DNA from: Hyaloscypha bicolor E
Lineage: Eukaryota > Ascomycota > Leotiomycetes > Helotiales > Hyaloscyphaceae
Length of the DNA stretch: 64,000 nt
Assembly (NCBI RefSeq): GCF_002865645.1
Contig: NW_020194684.1
Span: 3,569,623 to 3,633,622 of the forward strand
Direction of reading: 5' to 3'
Below, in pieces: positions 25,072-35,802 of the stretch; position 1 is the stretch's first letter; each line of letters starts with the position of its first letter. Below the pieces are notes generated by a model that did not search any database, was not told where the DNA came from, and saw only the letters and a program-made list of their open reading frames with translations. The translations under genes and the position numbers were made by a program.

Positions 25072-25150
25072 ACTTTAGGGCAAAATTATTATTAGCTCCG
25101 GAGCTTATATAGAACCGCTAGTAATAATTTTAGTAAAGCGGCCCTAAACT
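25072..25150 (+). repeat. 79-bp hairpin element, copy 2, probable Helitron 3' end
   Basis: The ends are ACTTTAGGGC and GCCCTAAACT with inner inverted arms around a GAGCTCC-like loop. It is the reverse complement of 2275-2353 and follows the Helitron helicase. Helitrons end in a hairpin near a CTRR terminus; GCCCTAAACT contains CTAA, but the palindrome here is longer than usual, so the role is inferred. Confidence 0.55.
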
Positions 25151-25563
25151 TATAGAATAATATAAAAAAGAAATATTATATATTTATTATATAATTATTA
25201 AAAGATATTTCTTAAGAATATATAATTACTTATATTTATATTTTAAATTTCTTAAATATATAAGCTTTATTTATTTATTAATATAATAATTCAAGAATAT
25301 TATTTTAATTTTATTAATAATCTCTAATAATAACTTCTTTAATTTTTAGATTAAGTAATTATAAATCCTTTTTAAATTCTTATTAGTAATAAAATTCTTT
25401 ATAATATTCTTTAATAACTTATTATTTATATTTATTATATTTATTATAAAAGAGAATTCATATATTATCTCTAGCTATTTCTTATTTTAATTAACTTTTT
25501 TATTAATTTCCTTTTTTAATAATAGTTCGGAAATTATAAATAGTCTTAATAAGCTATTTATAT
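25151..25563. other. AT-rich DNA, nothing recognised
   Basis: RIP-like composition, no motif or open frame seen. Confidence 0.4.
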
Positions 25564-25728
25564 TATAGTATAATAAGCTATATTTTATTAAAATCGCTTT
25601 GTTTTACTAGTTTTAAGGTTTTAGTTATATAATAAAAACTAGGGCTTTTTATATATAATTTATAAGAATTATATAAGAAAATAATTCCTTTTTTATATTT
25701 AATTAATTAAATTCTTATATATTATATA
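25564..25728 (+). repeat. G-type LTR fragment (G3)
   Basis: Matches the first 165 bases of the G1 LTR (46704-47007), for example the shared TTTTAAGGTTTTAGTTATAT core. Its downstream part is replaced by an expanded 15-bp minisatellite. Confidence 0.65.
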
Positions 25729-25820
25729 TTATTTATATCTTTATTATTTATATCTTTATTATTTATATCTTTATTATTTATATCTTTATTATTTATATCT
25801 TTATTATTTATATCTTTATT
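25729..25820. repeat. 15-bp minisatellite (TATCTTTATTATTTA)n
   Basis: About six perfect copies. The related unexpanded sequence in the G1 LTR (TTTATGCTTTACTATTTATG, about 46897-46916) shows how the repeat arose from an imperfect duplication in the LTR. A run of ten A follows. Confidence 0.85.
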
Positions 25821-25830
25821 AAAAAAAAAA

Positions 25831-26469
25831 TTATTAAAGAAATTATGAAATAATTTATATAATTTATTCTGAATTTTCTCTAAAGGAAATAAGATTCGAA
25901 GTTATATTATTTAGATTAATTTTTTTAGCGGTTAATTAAAATTCATTAAAGAATTAATTAATGAGAGCCTTAAAGGAAATTATATTCGCGAAATTTCTTG
26001 AAACTAAACGGATTATTCAAGGACTCAATAATTATATTAAGAAAGTCATATCGGAATTAGATTACAGAATATTTTATTCTCTTTATGTTATTCTATTAAA
26101 AGGAGAAAGGATTATAATAATTCTTATATTATTATAAAGATATATATAAGTATATGATAAAGTTCTTTATATCTTTATTAATGAAAAAGATTTTGATATC
26201 ATAAAATCCTTGGAGGGATAATTCGTTATTCCGAAATTTTGAGTGGCTATGATCATATATAAATAAGAATCAATATTAATTAAAATTATTAAAGAAGAAA
26301 TATTGATTAATATTTCAAAAAATATAAACTCTGAAAATAATTATTCTAAGGATTTCTTGATTAAAAAAATAAATTTATATAAAAAAGATCAAAATAAAGA
26401 TAATGAATAAAAAGTTAAAAGATAAAATAATCAAATTATAGATATTATTATATTATTATTATTATATTA

Positions 26470-26568
<99 letters not shown>

Positions 26569-27240
26569 TTTTTGGTAAAAAGATTAAAACGAGAAAAAAG
26601 ATTAAAGAAATTTAGGAGAAATAAAATAAATAAATTATTAGAGAGAAAAAAGATTTCCGAAGAGATTAAATTAAATAATATATTAAAGAATAAAGGCTAA
26701 AGAAAAATTAAGAAAGATTAAAGATAAATAATAAAATAAATCTTTGTTCCCGTAAAGAATTAAATTTATCGAAAAAAAATTTAGAATTTCATTTCGAAAT
26801 AATGATTCTAATTTTGATAAAGGATAAGGCCGGAAATGATATTGATTTTTATTATATATTTAATTATTATATTAAAATAAAGATATATGATTTTAGATAA
26901 AGATTGATTTCAGATTGAATATAATAAAATCATATTATAAAAGAATAAAAATAAAGAAAAAATGAAAAGAAAGAAAAAATATTAATCGGAGATAAGAATA
27001 ATCAGAATATATAATATGATCATTAATATAGAATATTGATTGAATATAAATTTAATGATTTATATAATCTTTAATATATTCTATAATTTTAATTATAAAT
27101 ATATAGAAATTATAAAATCGAAATCCGAATTCCATAATATTATCGAAAAAAAGATCTTTAAATAATTCGATTATTAAGCGAAATATCTTTAGAAAATCTT
27201 GAAATATTTTTATAATGGAATTAATATTTCGAAATTAGAG
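25831..27240. other. AT-rich block without the RIP signature, no gene recognised
   Basis: The block is very AT-rich but contains many TGA, TCA, CA and TG dinucleotides, which are depleted elsewhere in the window. It is not simply RIPed. No long open frame, tRNA or rRNA was seen; I looked for mitochondrial protein motifs and found none that convince. It contains a long (ATT)n tract. It may be native AT-rich intergenic, centromere-like or organellar DNA. Confidence 0.4.
26446..26570. repeat. (ATT)n microsatellite
   Basis: About 40 trinucleotide units with a few ATATT interruptions, ending in a T-run. Confidence 0.9.
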
Positions 27241-27284
27241 GAATAAATGAATAATATTTTATATATTCTCTCTTTTGATATTAT

Positions 27285-27454
27285 TTTATATTTATTATTT
27301 CTATATTTATTATTTCTATATTTATTATTTCTATATTTATTATTTCTATATTTATTATTTCTATATTTATTATTTCTATATTTATTATTTCTATATTTAT
27401 TATTTCTATATTTATTATTTCTATATTTATTATTTCTATATTTATTATTTCTAT

Positions 27455-27458
<4 letters not shown>
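27285..27458. repeat. 15-bp minisatellite (TTATTTCTATATTTA)n followed by poly(A)
   Basis: About eleven to twelve perfect copies, then an A-run of 27 bases to 27485. Both strands are open through the array because the unit length is a multiple of three; this is not evidence of a gene. The unit resembles, but differs from, the one at 25729-25820. Confidence 0.9.
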
Positions 27459-27486
<28 letters not shown>

Positions 27487-27585
27487 TTCAAATCAGAAAA
27501 ACAATTATCTTTTTACTAATTCTTTATTATACCTTTTCTAAGCTATTATGAAAGTATAAAATACACAAAAAGGGGCCTAGCTAAT

Positions 27586-27874
27586 TATAAACATATATAT
27601 AAAGTAATATATAAGTAGTTAAGCATAAGTAAGCGATAAAGTATACTTATAAGGATCTAGGACGGTTTCTAAGAATTAATCTCTAATAAAGACCTAATAA
27701 TGCCCCTTTTTAAAGCTAGGGCATTTCCTTATATATTCTCTAATACTTAGCCCAAGTTATAAAGCTTTATTTAATTAGGAAATATAATCTCATATAATTC
27801 ATATAATTCTAATATGCTTCTATTTAAATGAGAAATAATCTATAATATGCTAATACGCCGTGTTATATATTACA
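27586..27874 (-). repeat. Lone, diverged C-family LTR, lightly RIPed
   Basis: The reverse complement aligns along its length with the C LTR (shared GTTAAG/AGTAAGC, AATTAATCTCTAATAAAG and ACTTAGCCCAAGT-like blocks). Its LTR start is TGTAATATATAAC with the TG intact (27874 end). No matching element body or target duplication is next to it, so it is probably a solo LTR of a related subfamily. Confidence 0.6.
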
Positions 27875-27879
27875 TATAT

Positions 27880-27992
27880 ATACTTTATATATATATATTT
27901 ATATATATTTATTATATATATTTATTATATATATTTATTATATATATTTATTATATATATTTATTATATATATTTATTATATATATTTATTA
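27880..27992. repeat. 13-bp minisatellite (TTTATTATATATA)n
   Basis: Eight or so near-perfect units starting right after the lone LTR. Non-coding. Confidence 0.85.
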
Positions 27993-29557
27993 TACTAATA
28001 GCTAATTATATAAAGCCTATTAAAAGTAATAAACCCAAAAATAATAATATTAATTAGCTAGTAAAAAGCCGAAAGAAATTATTTATTATTATTATAACTA
28101 AAAAGAACTTATAAAAATAGTTTAATATAATTACTATTATAATTTAAAAAAATATCTATAGCTTATTTATATAAGCTAGCTAATTATATTATAAAAATAA
28201 TAGAATTAATAATCTAATAAATATAATTCGGGGTTTTAAAAGAAATATATTAGAAGTTATAATAAAAATCGTGAAAAATACTATAATAACTATAATAAAT
28301 AAATTAAAATAAATAGGAAATCTAAATAATTATATTTTAGAAAAAGTTAATCTCAAGTATAATTAAAGAATATTACTTAAGTTAATATAGCCTATAATAT
28401 AGACCCAAAATTAAGAAAACGAATTTGCTATAAGTACTATAATAAAAATAAGAATATTAATATTAATTTAAAATATATTTATATTTCTTAATTTTATTAT
28501 TTACTAATAAAAAAGCTTATAAATTATGAATATACTTATTAATTTAATAGAAAATAATATAAAGGCCTATTTAAGCTTAAATAAGAAAATATATCTTTTT
28601 TCTTTATTAATAAATACTAGTAATTTAACTAAATTTAAAAGAAAATATTTAATTATAATTTAAATATTTAATTTAAGAATATCTAAAGAATAATAGGAAA
28701 TACCTAGTTTATTAAGCAAGAAAGAAATAAAAGAACTAGCTAATAAGAATTTATATATAAAAGTAAAAAAATTATATTTAGAGAATTTAAATAGCTGCTT
28801 TATTTTAGAAGAAATTATATTAAAATTACTAATATTTCAGGTTCTAAAATTAATAAATAATATTAAAATTTGGCTATAAATAGTATTTTTATTAATTCTA
28901 TAATAGGTTCTTTATTAAAGAAAAAGAGAAAAGAAATAGAAATAACTAAAAAGGTTTTTCGAAAATAAGCTAAAACTAAAAAAAAGCTATTTTATATAAA
29001 AGTTCAGAAAAATACTATTTTAAGAAATAATAAATAAAGAAATAGCCTAGCCAAAAATATAAATATTAATACTTTCGGAAATAAATAAAATAAATAAAAA
29101 ATCTAATATATTCTTAATTATAATAAATATAAAACTTTTAAAATTAATAATATTCTAATAAGATTATTAAAAAAAGTAATTATTTTATTTCTAAAAACTT
29201 AAAAAAAAATTATTAATATCTTAAAAATACTAGATCTAGCTATTATATTTTAAAATTAATAAATTAAAAATAATACTTTCTATTTTATTATTTTATAAAT
29301 AAGAAATACTATTATAATAAATATAATTAGATAAATTAAAAGATTTATAGAACTAGTAGCTATAGTTTATATAATAAATAAAATATTTAAGGAATTCGAA
29401 ATATTAGTTTAAATATCTAATATTAATAAAATTATTTAATTTAAAGGCAATAATATTAATATTCGGATATTATTAACCTATAAATATATTATATAATCTT
29501 TATATCTCTAATTCGTATTTCAAAAACTATAAAATAATATTAAATATAAAGAAATAA

Positions 29558-29830
29558 TTAATATTAGAGCTAAAGTTAATATTTTTCCTAAAAAGATTTC
29601 TAGAAATACTAGTAAAATAATATATAATACTATAGATTATTAAATATTTATTACTACTAATACCAAATTTAGATTTATAGAAATAATAAAGCTTAAAACT
29701 AAAGTTATAAATAAAATAGAATATAAAGATATATTTTTCTTAATTAAAAAAGCTCTAAAAATCCTATTTAATTAATTATTCTTAATAAAAATAAAAATAA
29801 ATATTATATATAGAAATAATAATTTATAAG
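29558..29830 (+). pseudogene. Protease relic of element F
   Basis: INIRAKVNIFPKKI (from 29558) resembles a DTGAxVN active site with Asp to Asn and Gly to Arg changes. It is followed by TNTKFRFI and ILFNQLFL (about 29758-29781), the counterpart of the hydrophobic-LLGxPFL motif of retropepsins. Confidence 0.55.
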
Positions 29831-31079
29831 ATAAAAGGTTTACTAACTTTAAAAGTAACTAGAATATTTATATTATTATAATTATTTTATTTTTAAAAAA
29901 TATCTAGAAATAGAAAAAAGTAATAATATAAGAATATTAAGTTTCTAGAATTAAAGAACTAAGTAATACGGAATTAGAATTTAAAGATAAAGAAGAAAAA
30001 TAGTATCTAATATTATAATTAGTAGTAATATTAGAGGATATAAGAAAATGCCGGGATTTCTTATAGATTTTTTTATTTTGAGTTTAGAAGTTTAGGAAAT
30101 AAATAATATTTTTAGAGAAACTAAAGCAGAAAAGGCTCTAGTTAGAGTATTATTAAGAATAATTCCGGATTTAATAGAAAAAGAAGTAAAAGAAATATTA
30201 AGTAAAAATATTTCTAAAGAGAAAATAAAGTAATATTTCCTAATAATAAGAAAATATATTCCCGAGGCTATAAAACTAGAAACCTAAAATTAGAAAGAAT
30301 TCTGGAATTTATAAAAGCTTAAAAAAAGTATCTTAGAATACCGAATAAAAAGACGCTTTTTATATCTAAATAGAAAGAAGCTAAATAAGAAAATTATAAA
30401 TTCTATAAATTAAATAAAAATAATATTAAAGAAAATAGCTATAGCTCTTAAAAATAAAGATAATAACTATAGTTTATTTCTAGTTATAAGAGTATATAAG
30501 ATAAAAAATAAGAAGATTTAGTTAATAAATACTAATAATAGAACTAGAGAAGGCTTTAGCAAATATTTGAATTAGTTTAAAAGATTTAAGACTAGAAAAT
30601 ATAAAAACTATTTTTTATTAAGAATATTAGCTATTTTAAGAGATTTATAACTTATTTTAGAATATTTTGAATATCTAAATATTAGTAATTGGCTCTAGAA
30701 AAAGAAACTAGCTATATTTCGAAAATTAATAATTAATTAAGAAAATATAATTATATTTAATTAAAAAGAAATAAGAAAGATTTATAAGAATACTAATTTA
30801 CTTATTCTAATTAAAACTATTAAGTATAAAGCCTAATAAAAGAAGAATTTCTTATATCTTAAAGCTCTAATATTAGTAATAATAAAAATACTATTAAAAT
30901 ACTTAGATTATAAAATATTTAAGAAATATAATAGGCCTTACTAGAATTTATAGTTCTTAGTTACTAAACAGGTTACTTGAACTTATAGGCTAATTAATAC
31001 TACTATAAAAATAAGTTTAATAATTCTATAAAATATTAATTTATTTTCGTTTATTAATAAGATCTTAAAGAAATTTATT

Positions 31080-31740
31080 AAATATATTTATACTTTTTTA
31101 TTTAATTTCTTTTTCGGGTATAATTAGCTTATATTAGATATTTATAATAGGGATTTAATTATATTTATAATACTTCTAAGGCTATTAAGAATATTATAGT
31201 AAATATAGGTATATATAATATAATATTAATCCCAGAGCTAAAGGCTCGGATGTGTTTAGTAAACTAAGTAAATATAGGTCACGTGAGACTAATATATAAT
31301 AAAGAATAATTATATTATTTTAGGGAATTACTAATTTTATTATATAGTTTATATGAATTATTATACTTATTCTAAAAAATTATTTCCTAAAATCGCTATA
31401 TTATTTATTAATAATATTAAAATAAAGGAACTTTATATAAATTATAATAAATAATTTATTTTATTTAATATTTGGTATTTTATATTCGAATATCTTTAAA
31501 ACTTGAATATAATCTTAGATAAAATTAATAAGCCAAAGCTAATATTAGAAAAAAGTTATAGTTTTATTATAATAAAATAATTATTATTAGTTTTATTTAT
31601 AAAGTATTTAAAAGAAGTCTTTTAAATTCAGGAATTACTAAAATCTTAAAATAGAAATATTATAATAATATAATTAAAGGCAAGGTATTTATTAAAATTA
31701 TTATATATTATTATATTTGAATTAAAGGCTTTATAATTAT
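31080..31740 (+). pseudogene. Reverse transcriptase relic of element F
   Basis: The frame shows YNQLILDIYNRDLIIF, then LLRLLRILQQIQ up to 31208, a 115-bp gap in similarity, then GITNFIIQFI from 31324 and FPKIAILFINNIKIKELY (about 31390-31440). The Asp pair of the active site is Asn-Asn. The flanking pieces join in frame if 31209-31323 is removed. Confidence 0.65.
31209..31323 (+). other. Intron-like 115-bp insert in the RT of element F
   Basis: The insert begins GTATAT after TAG (an expected CAG) and ends TTTTAG. It has a GACTAATA branch-point-like sequence about 35 bases before the end. Removing it restores the RT frame at the Gln-Gly junction of the conserved LPQG motif. The insert holds CACGTG and the patch CTAAAGGCTCGGATGTG. 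A 13-bp copy of the junction AGTAAATATAGGT (31198-31210) recurs at 31267-31279, so a 69-bp internal duplication or a small insertion with target duplication is an alternative. Confidence 0.45.
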
Positions 31741-32290
31741 TACTAAACCCATTTATTACTTAATAAAAAAAGATATAATATAGAAATAAGGTAATAAATA
31801 AATATAAGCTATATAAATTCTTTAAAAGAAGCTTATTATTATTTTAATATTCTATAAGTTATATTATAATTTATTAAAAGATTAAAGAATAATTATATTA
31901 GTAATAAATATTAGCCTAAATAAATAAGACAGAGTTTTGAGCTAATATAATAATAAAAGGAAAAAGAAAATTACCTAATATAAGTTTGAAATTTGAAATA
32001 ATATTAAATAAAGATATAATATTATTAAAAGAAAATATTAAGGGCTAGTAAAGTATTTATAGAAAATATAATTCTGGCTATATGAAATTTATTTTATTCT
32101 TGAACTAGATATTAATATATTTATTATATAGCTAAATAAAACAGCTATAGATTTTTCTAGAGCTCTAATTATTTATTAGCTAATATGAATTTAATTATTT
32201 AATTTCAAAGTTAAGTATATTAAAGAAACTAAATATATTATTATTAATGAATTATTAAGATACTTATAGTAAAAAAGTAATACTAAAAAT
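31740..32290 (+). pseudogene. RNase H relic of element F
   Basis: YLIKKDIIQKQGNKQIQAIQ (about 31760) is the connection preceding RNase H in this lineage. The RNase H core follows: VINISLNK region (about 31900), then a SLKFEIILNKDIILLKENIKG stretch (about 31985-32045), FILELDINIFII (about 32095) and NELLRY (about 32250). Confidence 0.6.
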
Positions 32291-32759
32291 AATAAGAATA
32301 TTAATAAATAGCTAATAATAGAACTTAATATTATTAGAATAGTATTTATTAAATAAAAAGCTTAATTAAAAAAAGTAGTTTTTATTTAGTTATATAATAT
32401 TATTTTAAGAAATTAGATTCTTAAAACCCTTATTAAATATTTAAATAATAGTATTTAGTTACTAAAAATTAATAATTGAAGCCTTATTATATCTAGAAAT
32501 AAATTAGTAATATTAATAAATAATAATATCCGGAAGTTATATAGTAAAAGCTATAGCCTTTTATATATAATATCTAATAAAATAGTAACTAATAATACTA
32601 ATTCTTATACTTTATTTAATAACTCGATTATTTTATTAAATCCTTTAAATAATAGCTATTTCGAATAATATTAGAATATTATATAATATCTTATAATATT
32701 CTTTAAACTAGAAGAAATATTAAGAACCGAGTTTTATAAATTAAATAAAAAAGCTTTAA

Positions 32760-33480
32760 ATTATAATATAAGAAATTAATTACTATAAAGAGTTATATTT
32801 AAAGTATATTTATTTCGGCTTATTATTAATAATCAAGAATATAAGAAGATTATTATTAAAGAACTATATAATAAGATTAGATATACTAGAAAAAAGAATA
32901 CTTTTTATTTAATAGCTAGTTATTATTATTAGAAAAATTACTATAATTATATATAAAAATATATTAGCGCCTATAAAATCTATTAATATAAAAGTAAAAG
33001 AAGATAAAAAGAAGTTCTATATTTAATAAAAGCTATATTTCTTTTTTATTATTTTAGAATTAATATAATTAAATTACTAGATTATAAAAGATATAACTTA
33101 ATAGTTATTACTAGAGACGATTTTTTAGAATAAGTTAAAGCCAGATCTTTAAAGAACCCAATTAGTAAAAAGATTATTAAGTTTATTTAAGAAGAAATTA
33201 TTTATAAATATAATTTATTTAAGTAACTTAAAATAAATAGCGAATTAGAATTTAAAGAAGTAATAATTCAGGAACTTAATAAACTAGAAATTAATAGAAT
33301 TATTATTTCAGCCTATAATTTCAAGAGTAATAATATAATTAAAAGAAAATATTAATTAATTATTTAAATATTTATTACCCTTATAATAAGTAAAAAGAAG
33401 CCTTAAATAGATTTATTATTATATATTCTATTTATTAATTAAGTTATTATATATAAACTAACTGAATTTATTTTCTTTTA
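32760..33480 (+). pseudogene. Integrase relic of element F
   Basis: RVIFKVYLFRLIINNQEYKKIII (about 32790), then KNTFYLIASYYYQKNYYNYIQKYISAYKIYQYK (about 32900-32990) as the HHCC zinc domain with His/Cys turned to Tyr. The core continues with FRINIIKLLDYKRYNLIVITRDDF (about 33055-33125), in which the catalytic aspartates are partly kept, and INRIIISAYNFKSNNIIKRKY (about 33290-33350). Confidence 0.7.
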
Positions 33481-34150
33481 TATAATTTATAATAGAGAAG
33501 TTATATTATTTATAGAAATACACTTTCTAATCTAAAGAATACTTGAATAAACCGAAATCTATAATAAAGAAATACTTTTAGAGATATATATAAAATAAAT
33601 ATAAATAAAAAATAAAAATATTAAAGAAGCTAGAATAAAAAAGAATTAAAAATATTAAAAAGAAAAAGAATAATTTAGTATTATTTATTAGATTTATTTA
33701 AAGTCTATTTCCGAAAAGAATCTAGTTTTTATATATAATATTAAATTAATAAATTAGAATAAGTTATGAAATATAAAGCTATTATATTACTAATTAGGTT
33801 TATATAAAATAAAGTATATGAATTAATTAAAGAAATATTATATACTAGAAAAACTTAATAGTATTATATTTTAATAAATATATACCGGGAATTAATATAA
33901 ATAATTTATTAAAAGAAATAAATTCTAGTATTTCTCTAAAAACCAAATTAATAATAAGTATATATTTATAAACGAATATTTTAAAAAGGAAATAATTATA
34001 AAATACTATAAGTAAAATAGTATTTATGATTAAAAAAGCTATTAATAATATTATATATATTCCAGAATTACCGGAATTAGAAAAAGTAAAATATATTTCT
34101 TTTATAGAGAATTAAATAGAAATATCTAATAATAAAAGCTTTTTTTTAAT

Positions 34151-35391
34151 TTAAAAGAAAGTTTATTATCTTTAATTTTTTATATATCTTTTATTTCTTT
34201 TTTCCGACTATTATTTATAGCTTTTAGAGAATATTATTACTAGTTATTATTCTAGAAATTAGACAAGTTTTATTATTACTTATTTCTTATTATTATTTAG
34301 TTATTACTATTATTATATACTTTACTAAATAGTATTACTAAAGCTTTAAGAACTAGAAATAAGGCTTTTATTTTAATATAAAAATAAATAGAAAACTACG
34401 GAATTACCTTATAAATTTATAATTCCGAAATATTATTCTTTTTTAAAAATCTTAGTAATATAAATAATTAATAAATTAGAAAAAGAAAAAAAAGAAAATC
34501 TTTTATATATTTCTAAAAAGAAAAAAATATTAAACTAAAAGCCTTTTAAGAGCCCTATTTAATTTCTATTAATTACATTTATAGTTTATACTAGTTTAAA
34601 GCTTAATTATAATATTTATAGATCTTGATTTTAATCTAAATTATTATTATAAGCTTATTTATAATATTTAAATAAACTTCCTAATTAGAAGTTATATATA
34701 AATAAAATATCTAATAAGAAGTCTTATAAGAGAAAAGAGAAACTTTATTAAACTCAATAATTATTTTAGAAAATATTTAATAATATGTGATTTTGGGAAT
34801 TTCTTAAATATTAAATAAGCTAAACCTGCCTATTTAAAGCCTATTTTATATTAGAAAACCTATTTTCTTTTTAATATAATTATAGCTACTTTAAAAGCAT
34901 ATACTAAGGCTTTACTAATATATTATATGTTTTTATTTCTATATTAAAGGAACTTCTTTTATATAGAATTCATTCTCTAATTATAATATTATTTCTTTAT
35001 CGAGAATTTATTATTTCTTTAAAAAGCCGAAATAATTTATTAATTCTTACTATTACTTTATTTCTTATTATTAAATATTATCTAAATAATTAAAAGAATA
35101 CCTTTAATTCTTATATTATTAATACTAATTTGAAATATTTAATTTTTTTATATATTATATTAATTTCTATATTAATTATTTCAAACTTAAAAATAATATT
35201 ATAAACCTTATTTATATTATTTTATAGCTTTTCTTTTTATAATCTTAGAACCTTTTAATATTACTTTCTTTAATATAAATATTATTTTAAGTCCTAATTA
35301 ACTAAATAGTTTTTTATTATATAAAATCAATTTTAATAAATATTAAATATATTATAATTAGCTTTTAGAAGAAATAAAAATTAGTTTTAGA
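34151..35391. other. AT-rich degraded DNA left of element E
   Basis: The plus strand becomes T-rich here, so the ancestral coding strand is probably minus. It continues beyond E at 43253 since E is flanked by target duplications. I recognised no protein. Confidence 0.4.
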
Positions 35392-35396
35392 AAAAG
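35392..35396. repeat. Target duplication AAAAG, left copy (element E)
   Basis: AAAAG directly precedes the LTR at 35397 and is repeated directly after the other LTR at 43248-43252. Five bases is the normal Gypsy duplication size. Confidence 0.8.
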
Positions 35397-35694
35397 TATA
35401 AGGTATTTATTAGTAGATAATAAAACAATAGAATAAATTAGTAAGTTATAAAACTATAGTATTAAATTCAGTATAGAACTAATCTCTGTCCCTTCTATAA
35501 GGTTCAGGAAAGCCCTCTCTAAATAGAAGGCCCCGATAACTTATATATAATTAGTAATTTATAAGCCTAATACTTATAATATAAATAGTAGTTAGTTATA
35601 ATATTAAAGGGCCTTTAATTTCCCTAATTAATACCTATAATATCCGAGATTTATTATATATTCTTAAGTTACATATAATCTTATATATATTATA
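35397..35694 (-). repeat. 3' LTR of Gypsy element E (298 bp)
   Basis: Direct repeat of 42950-43247, equal in length. Ends TATA/TATA are RIPed TG...CA. It is the 3' LTR because pol reads on the minus strand. Confidence 0.85.
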
Positions 35695-35719
35695 ACTATA
35701 CCTTTCTTCTAGAATCTTA

Positions 35720-35802
35720 TTCCCAAGATCTATTAATCTATCCTAGTAAAATATTTAATTAATTATATATTTAATTAAAGTAAACTTCTAGTATCTTGGG
35801 AA
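35720..35802. repeat. 83-bp palindromic unit inside element E
   Basis: TTCCCAAGAT at 35720 and ATCTTGGGAA at 35793 form a 10-bp perfect inverted repeat, with partial pairing further in and a TTAATTAA-rich centre. The surrounding 35800-36010 keeps CpA/TpG and is less RIPed. It may be a small MITE inserted near the 3' LTR. Confidence 0.4.

Larger units (their letters stand above)
28000..34150 (+). mobile_element. Gypsy-like pol relic F, RIPed
   Basis: Plus-strand pol domains are in Gypsy order: protease (about 29558-29830), RT (about 31080-31740), RNase H (about 31740-32290) and integrase (about 32760-33480). The type differs from A/B/H, C/D and E: its RT keeps FFGYNQLILDIYNRDLIIF (about 31115) and FINNI in place of FVDDV/FxDD, as in fungal Gypsy lineages with that motif. 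Upstream (28000-29500) is presumably gag; RICYKYYNKNK at about 28420 may be a zinc-knuckle remnant. LTRs were not found. The RT is interrupted by a 115-bp intron-like insert. Confidence 0.7.

Noticed and set aside
25729..25820. CRISPR-like regular repeat
   Set aside because: The repeats are contiguous without spacers; a minisatellite.
25831..27240. Mitochondrial DNA insert
   Set aside because: Composition is compatible, but I could read no mitochondrial protein, tRNA or rRNA; kept only as an open possibility in the findings.
27210..27519. Overlapping open frames of about 60-93 codons on both strands
   Set aside because: They are translations of the 15-bp minisatellite and its poly(A) tail; the unit length keeps every frame open.
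27860..28057. 65-codon open frame rich in Tyr and Ile
   Set aside because: It translates the 13-bp AT minisatellite plus flank; no protein-like features.
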